DNA of 12,388 nt from Clostridia bacterium (GCA_017553815.1 JAFZJT010000070.1:1-12388), one strand, 5' to 3'; shown: positions 7,501 through 12,388, numbered from the stretch's first letter. The notes: a model not told the origin generated them from the letters alone. Made by a program: numbers and translations.

Positions 7501-7529
7501 ATAATACCACAACTCGGCGAACAGCGCAA
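7501..7529 (-). promoter_or_regulatory. Promoter of ftsH
   Basis: Minus strand TTGCGC (7529-7524), 17-bp spacer, TATTAT (7506-7501) with TGG before it (extended -10). The start is expected near 7494. The roughly 59-nt leader contains a GCGCATTATGCGC hairpin enclosed by GGGG/CCCC, just upstream of the AGGAGG. Confidence 0.7.
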
Positions 7530-7590
7530 ACATATATTTTTACAAATCGGGCACAAAGTGGAAACATGAATATGGCAGTCCGCCCCCTCT

Positions 7591-7613
7591 CCCCCGCTCG
7601 ATCGAGCGAGGGG
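7591..7613. repeat. Palindrome in the ftsH/ABC divergent region
   Basis: CGCTCGATCGAGCG (7595-7608) is a perfect 14-bp palindrome, bordered by CCCC and AGGGG, so a near-perfect hairpin of about 22 bases can form. It lies between the two divergent promoters. It could be an operator, a bidirectional structural element or a dispersed-repeat copy; the sequence does not decide. Confidence 0.45.
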
Positions 7614-7678
7614 CGCGCCGAAGCCCTCGATTCGCCCGCGTTTTTCCGTTCGTTCCATATTATATTTCTTTTCGCGCC

Positions 7679-7707
7679 TTTTCTCCGTTGACAGTTTTTC
7701 TCCGTTG
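7679..7707 (+). promoter_or_regulatory. Tandem 12-bp repeat overlapping the -35 box
   Basis: TTTTCTCCGTTG occurs at 7679-7690 and again exactly at 7696-7707, a 17-bp period. The end of the first copy supplies the TTG of the -35 hexamer and the second copy fills most of the spacer. This placement fits a repressor site or a promoter duplication. Confidence 0.5.
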
Positions 7708-7716
7708 GACTAAAAT
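7688..7716 (+). promoter_or_regulatory. Promoter of the NitT/TauT-type ABC operon
   Basis: TTGACA (7688-7693), 17-bp spacer, TAAAAT (7711-7716). The expected start near 7723 gives a leader of about 59 nt with a GC-rich imperfect stem (GCGGCG with CGCCGC) before the Shine-Dalgarno AAGGAG (7765-7770). Confidence 0.8.
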
Positions 7717-7781
7717 ATGCATGCGGCGGGATCACGGCAAACGCCGACGCGCCGCAAAGCTATTAAGGAGAATAAACCATA

Positions 7782-8735
7782 ATGAAGAAAATCGTTTCAC
7801 TCATACTTTCCGTTCTGATGCTTGCGGCAGTTTTCGCCGCGCCCGCCTGCAAAAAGCAGGAGAAGGCTCAGGACACAGATATCCGCATCGCCGCGCTCAA
7901 GGGCCCCACGGGCATGGGCATGGTCAAGCTCATCGGCGACGAGTATCCGCACTACAAGGTCTCCATCGAGGCCTCCCCCGACGCGCTCGCGCCCCGCTTC
8001 ATCAGCGGCGACGTGGACGTTGCGGCCGTTCCGATAAACCTTGCCTCCACGCTCTACAATAAGCTGAACGGCGACGTGGTCGTGCTCGGCGTTGCCACCC
8101 TCGGCGTGCTCTACGTTCTTGAGAACGGCAATGAGATCAATTCCTTTGCCGATTTGAACGGCAAGAAGCTCTACGCCACGGGCCAGGGCGCGACACCCGA
8201 ATACATCCTCAACTATCTGCTCGAGAAGAATAACGTCACCGCCGAGGTCGAATACGTCGGCGAGCACGCCGCGCTTGCAACGATGATGGCGGCGGGCGAA
8301 GCCGATATCGGAATGCTTCCCCAGCCGAACGTCACGAGCGCGCTCAACACCTCCGATAAGCTCCGCATTGCGCTCGACCTCACCGAGGAATGGAACAAGG
8401 TTTCGGACGCGCAGCTCGTTCAGGGCGTGGTTATCGCGCGCAAGGAGTTTGCCGAGAAGAACAAGGCCGCCATCGAGACCTTCATCAAGGACTATGAGGC
8501 GAGCACCAAGTTCGTTAATGAAAACGTGGACGAGGCCGCCAAGCTTATCGCCCGGGCCGAGATACTGCCGCAGGAGGGTCTTGCGAAGAAGGCCATCCCG
8601 AACTGCAATATCAAATTCATGGGCGGCGCGGATATGAAGAAGGCCGTTTCGGGTATGCTCGGCGTGCTGTTTGAAGCCAACCCCCAGAGCATCGGCGGCA
8701 AGCTTCCCGCGGATGACTTCTACTTCGGCGCATGA
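7782..8735 (+). CDS. ABC transporter substrate-binding lipoprotein, NitT/TauT family
   Basis: The 317-residue product is a periplasmic-binding-protein-like lipoprotein of the SsuA/TauA/NMT1 superfamily, which delivers small substrates (sulfonates, nitrate, pyrimidine precursors and others) to a cognate permease. Residues 1-22 form a signal peptide and C23 (PAC-KKQ) is the probable lipidated cysteine. IRIAALKGPTGMGMVKL (35-51) forms the first strand and ligand loop. Two lobes follow: DLNGKKLYATGQGATPEYIL (hinge and second-lobe start) and GEADIGMLPQPNVTSAL (return to lobe one), both typical of the family. AAGGAG lies 11 nt upstream of the ATG. The stop codon overlaps the permease start as ATGA. 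The substrate cannot be assigned; no riboswitch or specific regulator was seen. Confidence 0.9.
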   Translation: MKKIVSLILSVLMLAAVFAAPACKKQEKAQDTDIRIAALKGPTGMGMVKLIGDEYPHYKVSIEASPDALAPRFISGDVDVAAVPINLASTLYNKLNGDVVVLGVATLGVLYVLENGNEINSFADLNGKKLYATGQGATPEYILNYLLEKNNVTAEVEYVGEHAALATMMAAGEADIGMLPQPNVTSALNTSDKLRIALDLTEEWNKVSDAQLVQGVVIARKEFAEKNKAAIETFIKDYEASTKFVNENVDEAAKLIARAEILPQEGLAKKAIPNCNIKFMGGADMKKAVSGMLGVLFEANPQSIGGKLPADDFYFGA

Positions 8736-9478
8736 AGAGGGGCGCAAAGAAAATAGCAATATTCGTTATCGTGGCCGCGTTTTGGCTTGCCGTTTGGCAG
8801 GCGGCGGCCGCGCTTGTCGGGAGCGAGCTTTTGCTCCCGACTCCTTTTTCCGTTCTGAAAACGCTTTTCGAGCTTATAAAAACAGCGAAGTTTTGGGAAA
8901 GCCTTCTGCACACCCTTCTTCGCGTGCTCGCGGGCTTTGCGCTCGGCATCATCGCGGGAACGCTTCTTGGAACGCTCACCGCCGCCTCGAAGCTGCTCAG
9001 TGCGTTCCTTTCCCCGCTTCGCAGTATCATCAAGGCAACGCCCGTCACCTCGTTCATAGTGCTGCTTCTTCTGTACTTTTCGCCCGTCACAACGCCGATC
9101 GCGGTCGCCTTTTTGATGGTAACGCCGATCGCTTGGGCGAACGTCAACAATGGCATAACCGAGACAGACCCGCAGCTTCTTGAAATGGCGAAGGTCTTTA
9201 GGCTCGGTCGCGCAAAAACGCTTAAAAGCGTCTATATCCCCTCGGTTCTGCCGCATTTTCTGACGGCGGCGACCACGGGCTTCGGCTTCGCGTGGAAGAG
9301 CTGCGTTGCGGCGGAGGTCATAGCTATGAGCAAGCTTAGCATCGGAAAGGCGCTGTATGAAAGCAAGCTCTATCTTGAAACGCCGCGCCTTTTCGCTTGG
9401 ACGGCGGCGATAATCATAATCAGTATGCTGCTTGAAGCCGTTATGGTAAGGCTTATAGGGAGGCTGAAAAAATGGTGA
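8732..9478 (+). CDS. ABC transporter permease, SsuC/TauC-like
   Basis: Integral membrane permease of 248 residues, normal length for the BPD_transp_1 family of NitT/TauT importers. Five to six hydrophobic segments are visible (about 8-28, 66-88, 104-116, 121-137, 175-195 and 221-239). The cytoplasmic EAA-type coupling loop is at about 150-175 (LEMAKVFRLGRAKTLKSVYIPS), ending in the usual P-S-V-L-P segment that contacts the ATPase. It begins inside the binding-protein stop codon (ATGA) and ends 7 bp inside the ATPase gene, so the three genes are translated as one coupled unit. Confidence 0.93.
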   Translation: MKRGAKKIAIFVIVAAFWLAVWQAAAALVGSELLLPTPFSVLKTLFELIKTAKFWESLLHTLLRVLAGFALGIIAGTLLGTLTAASKLLSAFLSPLRSIIKATPVTSFIVLLLLYFSPVTTPIAVAFLMVTPIAWANVNNGITETDPQLLEMAKVFRLGRAKTLKSVYIPSVLPHFLTAATTGFGFAWKSCVAAEVIAMSKLSIGKALYESKLYLETPRLFAWTAAIIIISMLLEAVMVRLIGRLKKW

Positions 9479-10092
9479 AGCTGACGAAAATCCGGTTTTC
9501 ATACAGGAACCTTTCGGACGCCAAAAAGCCCGAATCGGAGACCGTGCTCAAGGATTTCTCGATGGAGCTTTCAAAGGGCGAAGCCGTCGCAGTTATGGGC
9601 GAGAGCGGAAGCGGAAAAACCACGCTCGTTAAGCTCCTGCTCGGGCTTCTCACGCCGGACAGCGGCAGTATCGAGGGGCTTGACAGCACCCGAATCTCGG
9701 TCGTTTTTCAGGAGGACAGGCTTCTCCCATGGTACAGCGCGAAGGAGAATATAGCGCTCGTTTTAAGCGGCGCGGACAAGGCGGAGCGCGAGAAAAAAGC
9801 GCTTGAACTGCTTGAAGCGATGGAGCTCTCGGAAGCAGCCGATAAGCCCATCCGCGAGCTTTCGGGCGGTATGCAGCGCCGCGTTTCGATAGCCCGCGCG
9901 CTTGCCTTCGGCGGGGATATGATAATACTCGACGAGCCGCTCCAGGGGCTGGACGCGGAGCTGAAAAAGCGAATCGCGGACAGGATAAAGGCGCATTTCG
10001 ATACCTTGCTTCTTATAACGCACGATGAGGATGAAGCCAAGCTGTTTGGATGCGATAGGATCGTTTGGGCGAGGGAGTTTCGGGCCGATTAA
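9472..10092 (+). CDS. ABC transporter ATP-binding protein, SsuB/TauB-like
   Basis: The ATPase of the importer, 206 residues. Walker A is GESGSGKT (43-50), the Q-loop glutamine is at 80 (VVFQEDRLLPW, typical of the NitT/TauT class), signature LSGGMQRR is at 130-137, Walker B MIILDEP at 150-156, the D-loop GLD at 159-161 and the H-loop histidine at 184 (ITHD). All catalytic motifs are intact. It is shorter than the usual 240-260 residues: the sequence ends about 20 residues after the H-loop with RIVWAREFRAD, so the C-terminal tail is missing. The ATG is read from within the permease gene. Confidence 0.93.
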   Translation: MVKLTKIRFSYRNLSDAKKPESETVLKDFSMELSKGEAVAVMGESGSGKTTLVKLLLGLLTPDSGSIEGLDSTRISVVFQEDRLLPWYSAKENIALVLSGADKAEREKKALELLEAMELSEAADKPIRELSGGMQRRVSIARALAFGGDMIILDEPLQGLDAELKKRIADRIKAHFDTLLLITHDEDEAKLFGCDRIVWAREFRAD

Positions 10093-10102
10093 GGCGAGTT
10101 TC

Positions 10103-10117
10103 AGCCGCTTGGCGGCT
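10103..10117 (+). terminator. Small hairpin after the ABC operon
   Basis: AGCCGC and GCGGCT form a 6-bp stem with a TTG loop, 10 nt past the ATPase stop. It is followed by ATATGCACTTTAAACTTTT, which is only partly U-rich. It is a possible weak terminator. Confidence 0.4.
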
Positions 10118-10143
10118 ATATGCACTTTAAACTTTTCCACATA

Positions 10144-10172
10144 TTGACAAAGCCTTGATTTTGCATTAAAAT
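10144..10172 (+). promoter_or_regulatory. Promoter of the plus-strand candidate RNA
   Basis: TTGACA (10144-10149), 17-bp spacer, TAAAAT (10167-10172). The predicted +1 is G at about 10179, the first base of the GAAAACAAAAAA end sequence. Confidence 0.72.
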
Positions 10173-10179
10173 ATACACG

Positions 10180-10233
10180 AAAACAAAAAATGCGGCGGCG
10201 AGAGGGTGTTCGCACCACCCCCTCGACCTGCAT
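10180..10233 (-). terminator. Intrinsic terminator of the minus-strand small RNA
   Basis: Long stem closed by ATGC/GCAT (10233-10230 with 10193-10190), with CGAG/CTCG and GGGTG/CACCC inner helices, followed on the minus strand by TTTTTT-G-TTTTC (10190-10179). The stem is imperfect (a bulge and an internal loop), but the U-tract is strong. Confidence 0.65.
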
Positions 10234-10279
10234 ATGTGTTCCACCCACATACACAACGGGTTTAATACCCATGCTCGCA
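10180..10279 (-). ncRNA. Candidate small RNA of about 100 nt, antisense to the previous one
   Basis: On the minus strand a promoter at 10314-10286 predicts a start near 10279. The transcript would contain a GCT-TGCG-AGC hairpin, GGGT-ATTAA-ACCC, TATGTG-GGTGGAA-CACATA and finally a long hairpin (10232-10191) directly followed by TTTTTTGTTTTC, an excellent intrinsic terminator. No ORF with a Shine-Dalgarno sequence lies in it, although a frame from an internal ATG stays open. It overlaps the plus-strand candidate over its whole length, so if both are made they are perfectly complementary. Confidence 0.55.
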
Positions 10280-10285
10280 AGCTCA

Positions 10286-10314
10286 ATTATAAGGGAAATG
10301 CGATTCATTTTCAA
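10286..10314 (-). promoter_or_regulatory. Promoter of the minus-strand small RNA
   Basis: Minus strand TTGAAA (10314-10309), 17-bp spacer, TATAAT (10291-10286), perfect -10 consensus. Confidence 0.72.
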
Positions 10315-10388
10315 GGTTTAACCCTAAATTTGACAAAGCTTTCCCGAATGTGTGCATTGTTTTTGCCGATTCTCTCGGCAAAGGCGGC

Positions 10389-10423
10389 GGCTGTGTATGA
10401 GGTACACGGTCGTTTTTTGTTTT
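10389..10423 (+). terminator. Intrinsic terminator of the plus-strand candidate RNA
   Basis: GGCTGTGTA (10389-10397) pairs with TACACGGTC (10403-10411), 9 bp with two G-U pairs and loop TGAGG, followed by G and TTTTTTGTTTT. This is a good rho-independent terminator. Confidence 0.75.
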
Positions 10424-10572
10424 CCCAAAGCGGCTTGGGGCGGCAAAAACCGCTCCAAACCTGCCGACGGAACCGCATTCGGGAAGGCTTTTGCGTACCT
10501 TCTGCTTCTTTAAGGCAGTAAAACGCAAGTTAAATACAGACCGGTGAAAAAGTCGTAATCTGCGACGCGAAG

Positions 10573-10664
10573 CGCAAGCCTTCCCCTGCGAGGGGAAGGT
10601 GGCAGCGCGCTTTAGCGAGATGACGGATGAGGTGGATACCTGCGCAAATCCCGTTCAGGGATTT
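10573..10664. repeat. Dispersed palindromic repeat modules (REP/MITE-like)
   Basis: CCTTCCCCT (10579-10587) and AGGGGAAGG (10591-10599) form a 9-bp hairpin with a 3-nt loop, followed by GGCAGCGCGC-x-TAGCGAG and GATGACGGATGAGGTGG. I know this wording from memory as a repeat scattered through many Clostridia genomes. A second perfect hairpin, AAATCCC/GGGATTT (10646-10664), follows. No transposase is present. Confidence 0.55.
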
Positions 10665-10723
10665 GGACTGCTTATATAAAAACTAAAAATCTATTGATTT
10701 TTCAACTGGAAAAAGCAGGATAA

Positions 10724-10790
10724 AACGCCGTGCGCGGCGTTCATTAGGTTTCCGCTTCATCAGTCGGCTGCGCCGCAAGCTTCTCCACTG
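10724..10790. repeat. Second palindromic repeat module
   Basis: AACGCCGTGCGCGGCGTT (10724-10741) is a perfect hairpin with a TGCG loop. Next comes TTCATCAGTCGGCTGCG and GCAAGCTTCTCC, the reverse-type half of the same class of dispersed element (CATCAGTC...GCTTCTCC). Together with the module at 10573 it may be a broken or composite copy. Confidence 0.45.
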
Positions 10791-10801
10791 TCAGCGCCCT
10801 G

Positions 10802-10830
10802 TTGAATATATTTTTACACATAGTTAAAAT
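10802..10830 (+). promoter_or_regulatory. Promoter of the LRR gene
   Basis: TTGAAT (10802-10807), 17-bp spacer, TAAAAT (10825-10830), in an AT-rich stretch where AATATATTTTT is repeated. The expected start near 10837 makes a leader of about 255 nt before the ATG at 11093. Confidence 0.65.
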
Positions 10831-10909
10831 ATATTTTTCAGGCATTGGAATATCCGCATCCAAAATGCGTCTTTATTTGCGAGACCTTAAATCAACGGAG
10901 TTATTTCTT

Positions 10910-10990
10910 ATGGGAAAGGAATGCACCAATGGAACGGACGAAAGCATCGCCCGCTTCCCCTGCGGCTTCGGCTCCGTCGAGGGGGTTTAA
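10910..10990 (+). CDS. Possible leader ORF of 26 codons
   Basis: ATG at 10910 with CGGAG 9 nt upstream, running to TAA at 10988. The surrounding start region (ACGGAGTTATTTCTTATG) closely resembles that of the LRR gene (ACGGAGGTTATTTGTATG), so it may be a real upstream ORF or a duplicated ribosome-binding site. The product has two cysteines and no recognisable domain. Coding status is uncertain. Confidence 0.35.
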   Translation: MGKECTNGTDESIARFPCGFGSVEGV

Positions 10991-10994
10991 GAGC

Positions 10995-11026
10995 AAAGGG
11001 CAAGCCCGAATGAAAACGAACCCTTT
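10995..11026 (+). promoter_or_regulatory. Leader hairpin between the small ORFs
   Basis: AAAGGG (10995-11000) pairs with CCCTTT (11021-11026), extended by GC/GC across a bulged A; a smaller GGGCAAGCCC alternative sits inside. The arm would mask the AAAGGG that could serve as ribosome-binding site for the ATG at 11010. No U-run follows, so translational control is more plausible than termination. Confidence 0.35.
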
Positions 11027-11096
11027 AGCGCACGAAAACCATACCTTTTCCGCCGCAAGGCGAGAGGATAAAAAACCACGGAGGTTATTTGTATGA
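11010..11096 (+). CDS. Possible 28-codon ORF coupled to the LRR gene
   Basis: ATG at 11010 with AAAGGG 9 nt upstream; its TGA (11094-11096) overlaps the LRR start codon as ATGA. The product is short and basic near its end (REDKKPRR) with no recognised domain. The overlap would allow translational coupling, but chance cannot be excluded because no homologue could be checked. Confidence 0.25.
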   Translation: MKTNPLAHENHTFSAARREDKKPRRLFV

Positions 11097-12388
11097 AAAA
11101 GCATCTCACAACCAAAATTGCCGCGCTTATGACCGCGGCTACCCTTGCGCTTGTAATGGCGCTGACCATCGTGCCCTTCTCGGCTCTGCCGCGCTCCGAA
11201 GCCAAGGCAGAAGCCGCGCCCACATGGACCGTTCCGGCGGGTTACAACGAGCATGACTATAATAAAATAGCTGCTTTCCTTGAGCAGACCGATGAAAACG
11301 GCGTTAAGAACGGCGAAAAGATCAGCGAAACCTATGATCCCAACGATCCCTCAACATGGGGGGAGAACTATCGCTTACAGTGGACTTCCGTAAACGGCGA
11401 ACAGAGAGTTTGGCAAATAAATATTTATGATAAAGATCTTTGTGGCAGCTTTGATGTATCGGGCTGTACCGCGCTTGAGGAGCTGCGATGCTACTCCAAC
11501 AACCTGACCGAGCTGGATGTATCGCAGAATACCGCGCTTAAACGTCTGGTCTGCTCCTCCAACCCACTAACCGAGCTGGATGTATCGCAGAATACCGCAC
11601 TTGAGGATTTGGGCTGCGCCAGCAACAACATGACCGAGCTGGATGTATCCCAAAATACCGCGCTTAAAGAGCTGGATTGCCGCTTAAACAACCTGACCGA
11701 GCTGGATGTAACTCGGAATACCGCGCTTGAGGGCCTGTACTGCGGTAGCAATAATCTTACCGAGCTGGATGTAGCTCAGAATACCGCGCTTGGTTTTCTG
11801 TCCTGCGACTTCAACAACCTGACCGAGCTGGATGTAACTCGGAATACCGCGCTTTATGCGCTGTTCTGCGAATCAAACAACCTGACCGAGCTGGATGTAA
11901 CTCGGAATACCGCGCTTGAGAGCCTGGACTGCTCCGGTAACAACCTGACCGAGCTGGATCTCAGCAATAATCCAAAGCTTGGCTACGATCATATCCGCGC
12001 CGATGGCAGCGGCTTCATAGCGTACGCGAGGTACGCGGGCTTTCATGATGTTTTAGCCTACCCTCAAAACGGCGCAAGCTTTGATGGCTTCTATGATGAA
12101 AACGGAGCGCTTATCTCGGCAGGCACATGGAGAAATTCGTATGAAGCTTATGTTTATGGGTTTGAAGGCATCCCCACCGGCACGATAATCGCCCGCTTCT
12201 CCGATGGCGCTGCGCCCACGCCCGCTCCGAGCGAAGCACCCGTGAACCCCACCGACGCGCCCGTGAATCCGAGCGATGCGCCCGTGAATCCGAGCGATGC
12301 GCCCGTGAATCCGAGCGATGCGCCCGTGAATCCGAGCGATGCGCCCGTGAATCCGACGGCTGCACCCACTGCCGCGCCGAACCCGCCC
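11093..12388 (+). CDS. Secreted leucine-rich-repeat protein (partial, 3' end beyond window)
   Basis: 432 codons are visible, with no stop before the right edge. Residues 1-40 are a signal peptide (MKKHLTTK, a hydrophobic run, then AKAEA as likely cleavage site). A unique N-terminal region (about 45-122, TW, AAFLEQTDENGVKNG) precedes eight leucine-rich repeats (123-290) of 21 residues each, consensus NTAL-x3-L-x-C-x2-NNLTELDV, with a cap SNNPKL. A roughly 85-residue non-repeat region (FDGFYDENGALISAGTW) follows, then a Pro/Asn linker of six APVNPSD-type heptads, probably spanning the wall. Such proteins are usually surface or secreted adhesion or interaction factors (inference); a sortase or other anchor would lie past the edge. 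CGGAGG lies 8 nt before the ATG. Confidence 0.9.
   Translation, partial: MKKHLTTKIAALMTAATLALVMALTIVPFSALPRSEAKAEAAPTWTVPAGYNEHDYNKIAAFLEQTDENGVKNGEKISETYDPNDPSTWGENYRLQWTSVNGEQRVWQINIYDKDLCGSFDVSGCTALEELRCYSNNLTELDVSQNTALKRLVCSSNPLTELDVSQNTALEDLGCASNNMTELDVSQNTALKELDCRLNNLTELDVTRNTALEGLYCGSNNLTELDVAQNTALGFLSCDFNNLTELDVTRNTALYALFCESNNLTELDVTRNTALESLDCSGNNLTELDLSNNPKLGYDHIRADGSGFIAYARYAGFHDVLAYPQNGASFDGFYDENGALISAGTWRNSYEAYVYGFEGIPTGTIIARFSDGAAPTPAPSEAPVNPTDAPVNPSDAPVNPSDAPVNPSDAPVNPSDAPVNPTAAPTAAPNPP
11459..11962 (+). repeat. Eight tandem 63-bp units encoding LRRs
   Basis: Eight in-frame 63-bp units, each giving a 21-residue LRR. Units share GACCGAGCTGGATGTA and AATACCGCGCTT nearly unchanged, while the second half of each codes the variable positions around the cysteine. 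Near-identity of the conserved DNA (not just protein) points to recent expansion or recombination among units. Confidence 0.9.
12236..12361 (+). repeat. Six tandem 21-bp units encoding APVNPSD heptads
   Basis: The four middle units (12257-12340) are identical at the DNA level; the first ends in ACCGAC and the last in ACGGCT. Copy number is likely to vary by slippage, without changing frame because the unit is 21 bp. Confidence 0.92.

Larger units (their letters stand above)
10179..10424 (+). ncRNA. Candidate structured non-coding RNA, about 245 nt
   Basis: It has a strong promoter upstream and ends in an intrinsic terminator (10389-10423), with no Shine-Dalgarno-led ORF. Local hairpins visible from the sequence are: a long stem at 10191-10232 closed by ATGC/GCAT; TATGTG/CACATA; GGGT/ACCC (GGGTTTAATACCC); GGGAAA with TTTCCC (about 10293 and 10341); and TTTGCCGA/TCGGCAAA with a 5-nt loop (10362-10382). 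The first 12 nt (GAAAACAAAAAA) are the exact complement of the terminator tail (10413-10424), so the ends could close on each other. It matches none of 6S, SRP, tmRNA or RNase P RNA by their known conserved blocks. Identity and existence are inferred. Confidence 0.5.
10093..11092. other. 1-kb region without a convincing long protein gene
   Basis: This gap between the ABC operon and the LRR gene holds, in order: the hairpin after the operon; a locus with promoters and terminators on both strands (10144-10424); a run of short hairpins (CCCAA/TTGGG at about 10424-10440, GCGG/CCGC at about 10441-10454); a cluster of dispersed-repeat palindromes (about 10560-10800); and the promoter and leader of the LRR gene (10802-11092). 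Long frames here are open only by chance, lack Shine-Dalgarno sequences and cross promoters or hairpins. Confidence 0.6.

Noticed and set aside
7717..7781. A TPP or other riboswitch in the ABC operon leader
   Set aside because: No CTGAGA or other known aptamer core is visible and the leader is only about 59 nt.
7797..8759. A 320-codon open frame on the minus strand
   Set aside because: It mirrors the substrate-binding protein gene, which has signal peptide, SD, promoter and family motifs; the reverse frame has none of these.
10133..10141. TTTTCCACA resembling a DnaA box
   Set aside because: It is a single imperfect match with no companion boxes or AT-rich unwinding element, so no origin is supported.
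9763..10314. A 183-codon minus-strand frame starting inside the small-RNA promoter region
   Set aside because: It begins at the -35 box of the minus promoter, passes through the terminator hairpin and U-tract, and then runs antisense through the ABC ATPase. No SD precedes its ATG.
10179..10424. Identification of the candidate RNA as 6S, SRP, tmRNA or RNase P RNA
   Set aside because: The conserved GGAAGCA loop of SRP RNA, the tRNA-like end of tmRNA, the conserved core of RNase P RNA and the long closing stem of 6S RNA were looked for and not found.
10283..10528. An 81-codon minus-strand frame
   Set aside because: No SD, no family resemblance, and it crosses the plus-strand terminator and the minus promoter.
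11459..12361. CRISPR-like or satellite arrays
   Set aside because: Both repeat tracts are in frame within one secreted protein gene, have no spacers and encode LRR and linker repeats.

Overview
The window looks like a piece of a chromosome from a low-to-moderate GC Firmicute (Bacillota), most likely an uncultured Clostridia-type anaerobe. The evidence is an IreB-family protein (a Firmicutes-specific regulator), an aldo/keto reductase fused to a two-cluster ferredoxin domain, Shine-Dalgarno sequences close to AGGAGG, textbook sigma-A promoters with 17-18 bp spacers, and dispersed palindromic repeats of a type I associate from memory with gut Clostridia. No taxonomic marker such as rRNA is present, so this is inference. 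Three genes (ECF sigma, aldo/keto reductase, ftsH) appear to start with TTG.

Left part, minus strand (1-7529). From high to low coordinates: ftsH, with its own promoter and terminator; an unrecognised 387-residue protein of lower GC; a putative lipoprotein of 480 residues with a near-perfect promoter and a 5'-terminal mRNA hairpin; a decayed stretch (1990-2296) in which part of a response-regulator receiver domain is joined directly to the last 58 codons of an exporter-type ABC ATPase; a two-gene operon of an IreB homologue and an aldo/keto reductase-ferredoxin, coupled by an overlapping TTGA; and the first 119 codons of an ECF sigma factor that runs off the left edge.

Middle, plus strand (7688-10117). 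A complete NitT/TauT-type ABC importer operon (binding lipoprotein, permease, ATPase) whose reading frames overlap, transcribed divergently from ftsH. Its promoter carries a tandem 12-bp repeat that overlaps the -35 box. The substrate cannot be told from sequence.

Right part (10093-12388). About 1 kb without a convincing protein gene contains (a) a 280-bp segment with a strong promoter and an intrinsic terminator on each strand, predicting a pair of mutually antisense structured RNAs of about 245 and 100 nt, the ends of which are exact inverted copies of a 12-nt sequence; (b) a cluster of palindromic dispersed-repeat modules; and (c) a promoter with a 255-nt leader holding two possible short ORFs. 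This leader precedes a secreted leucine-rich-repeat protein with eight in-register 21-residue repeats, each carrying one cysteine, and an APVNPSD-type linker of six heptads. That gene runs off the right edge.

The most unusual elements are the antisense RNA locus, the chimeric two-component/ABC relic and the cysteine-ladder LRR protein with its leader. All identifications are from reading the sequence; no database search was possible.
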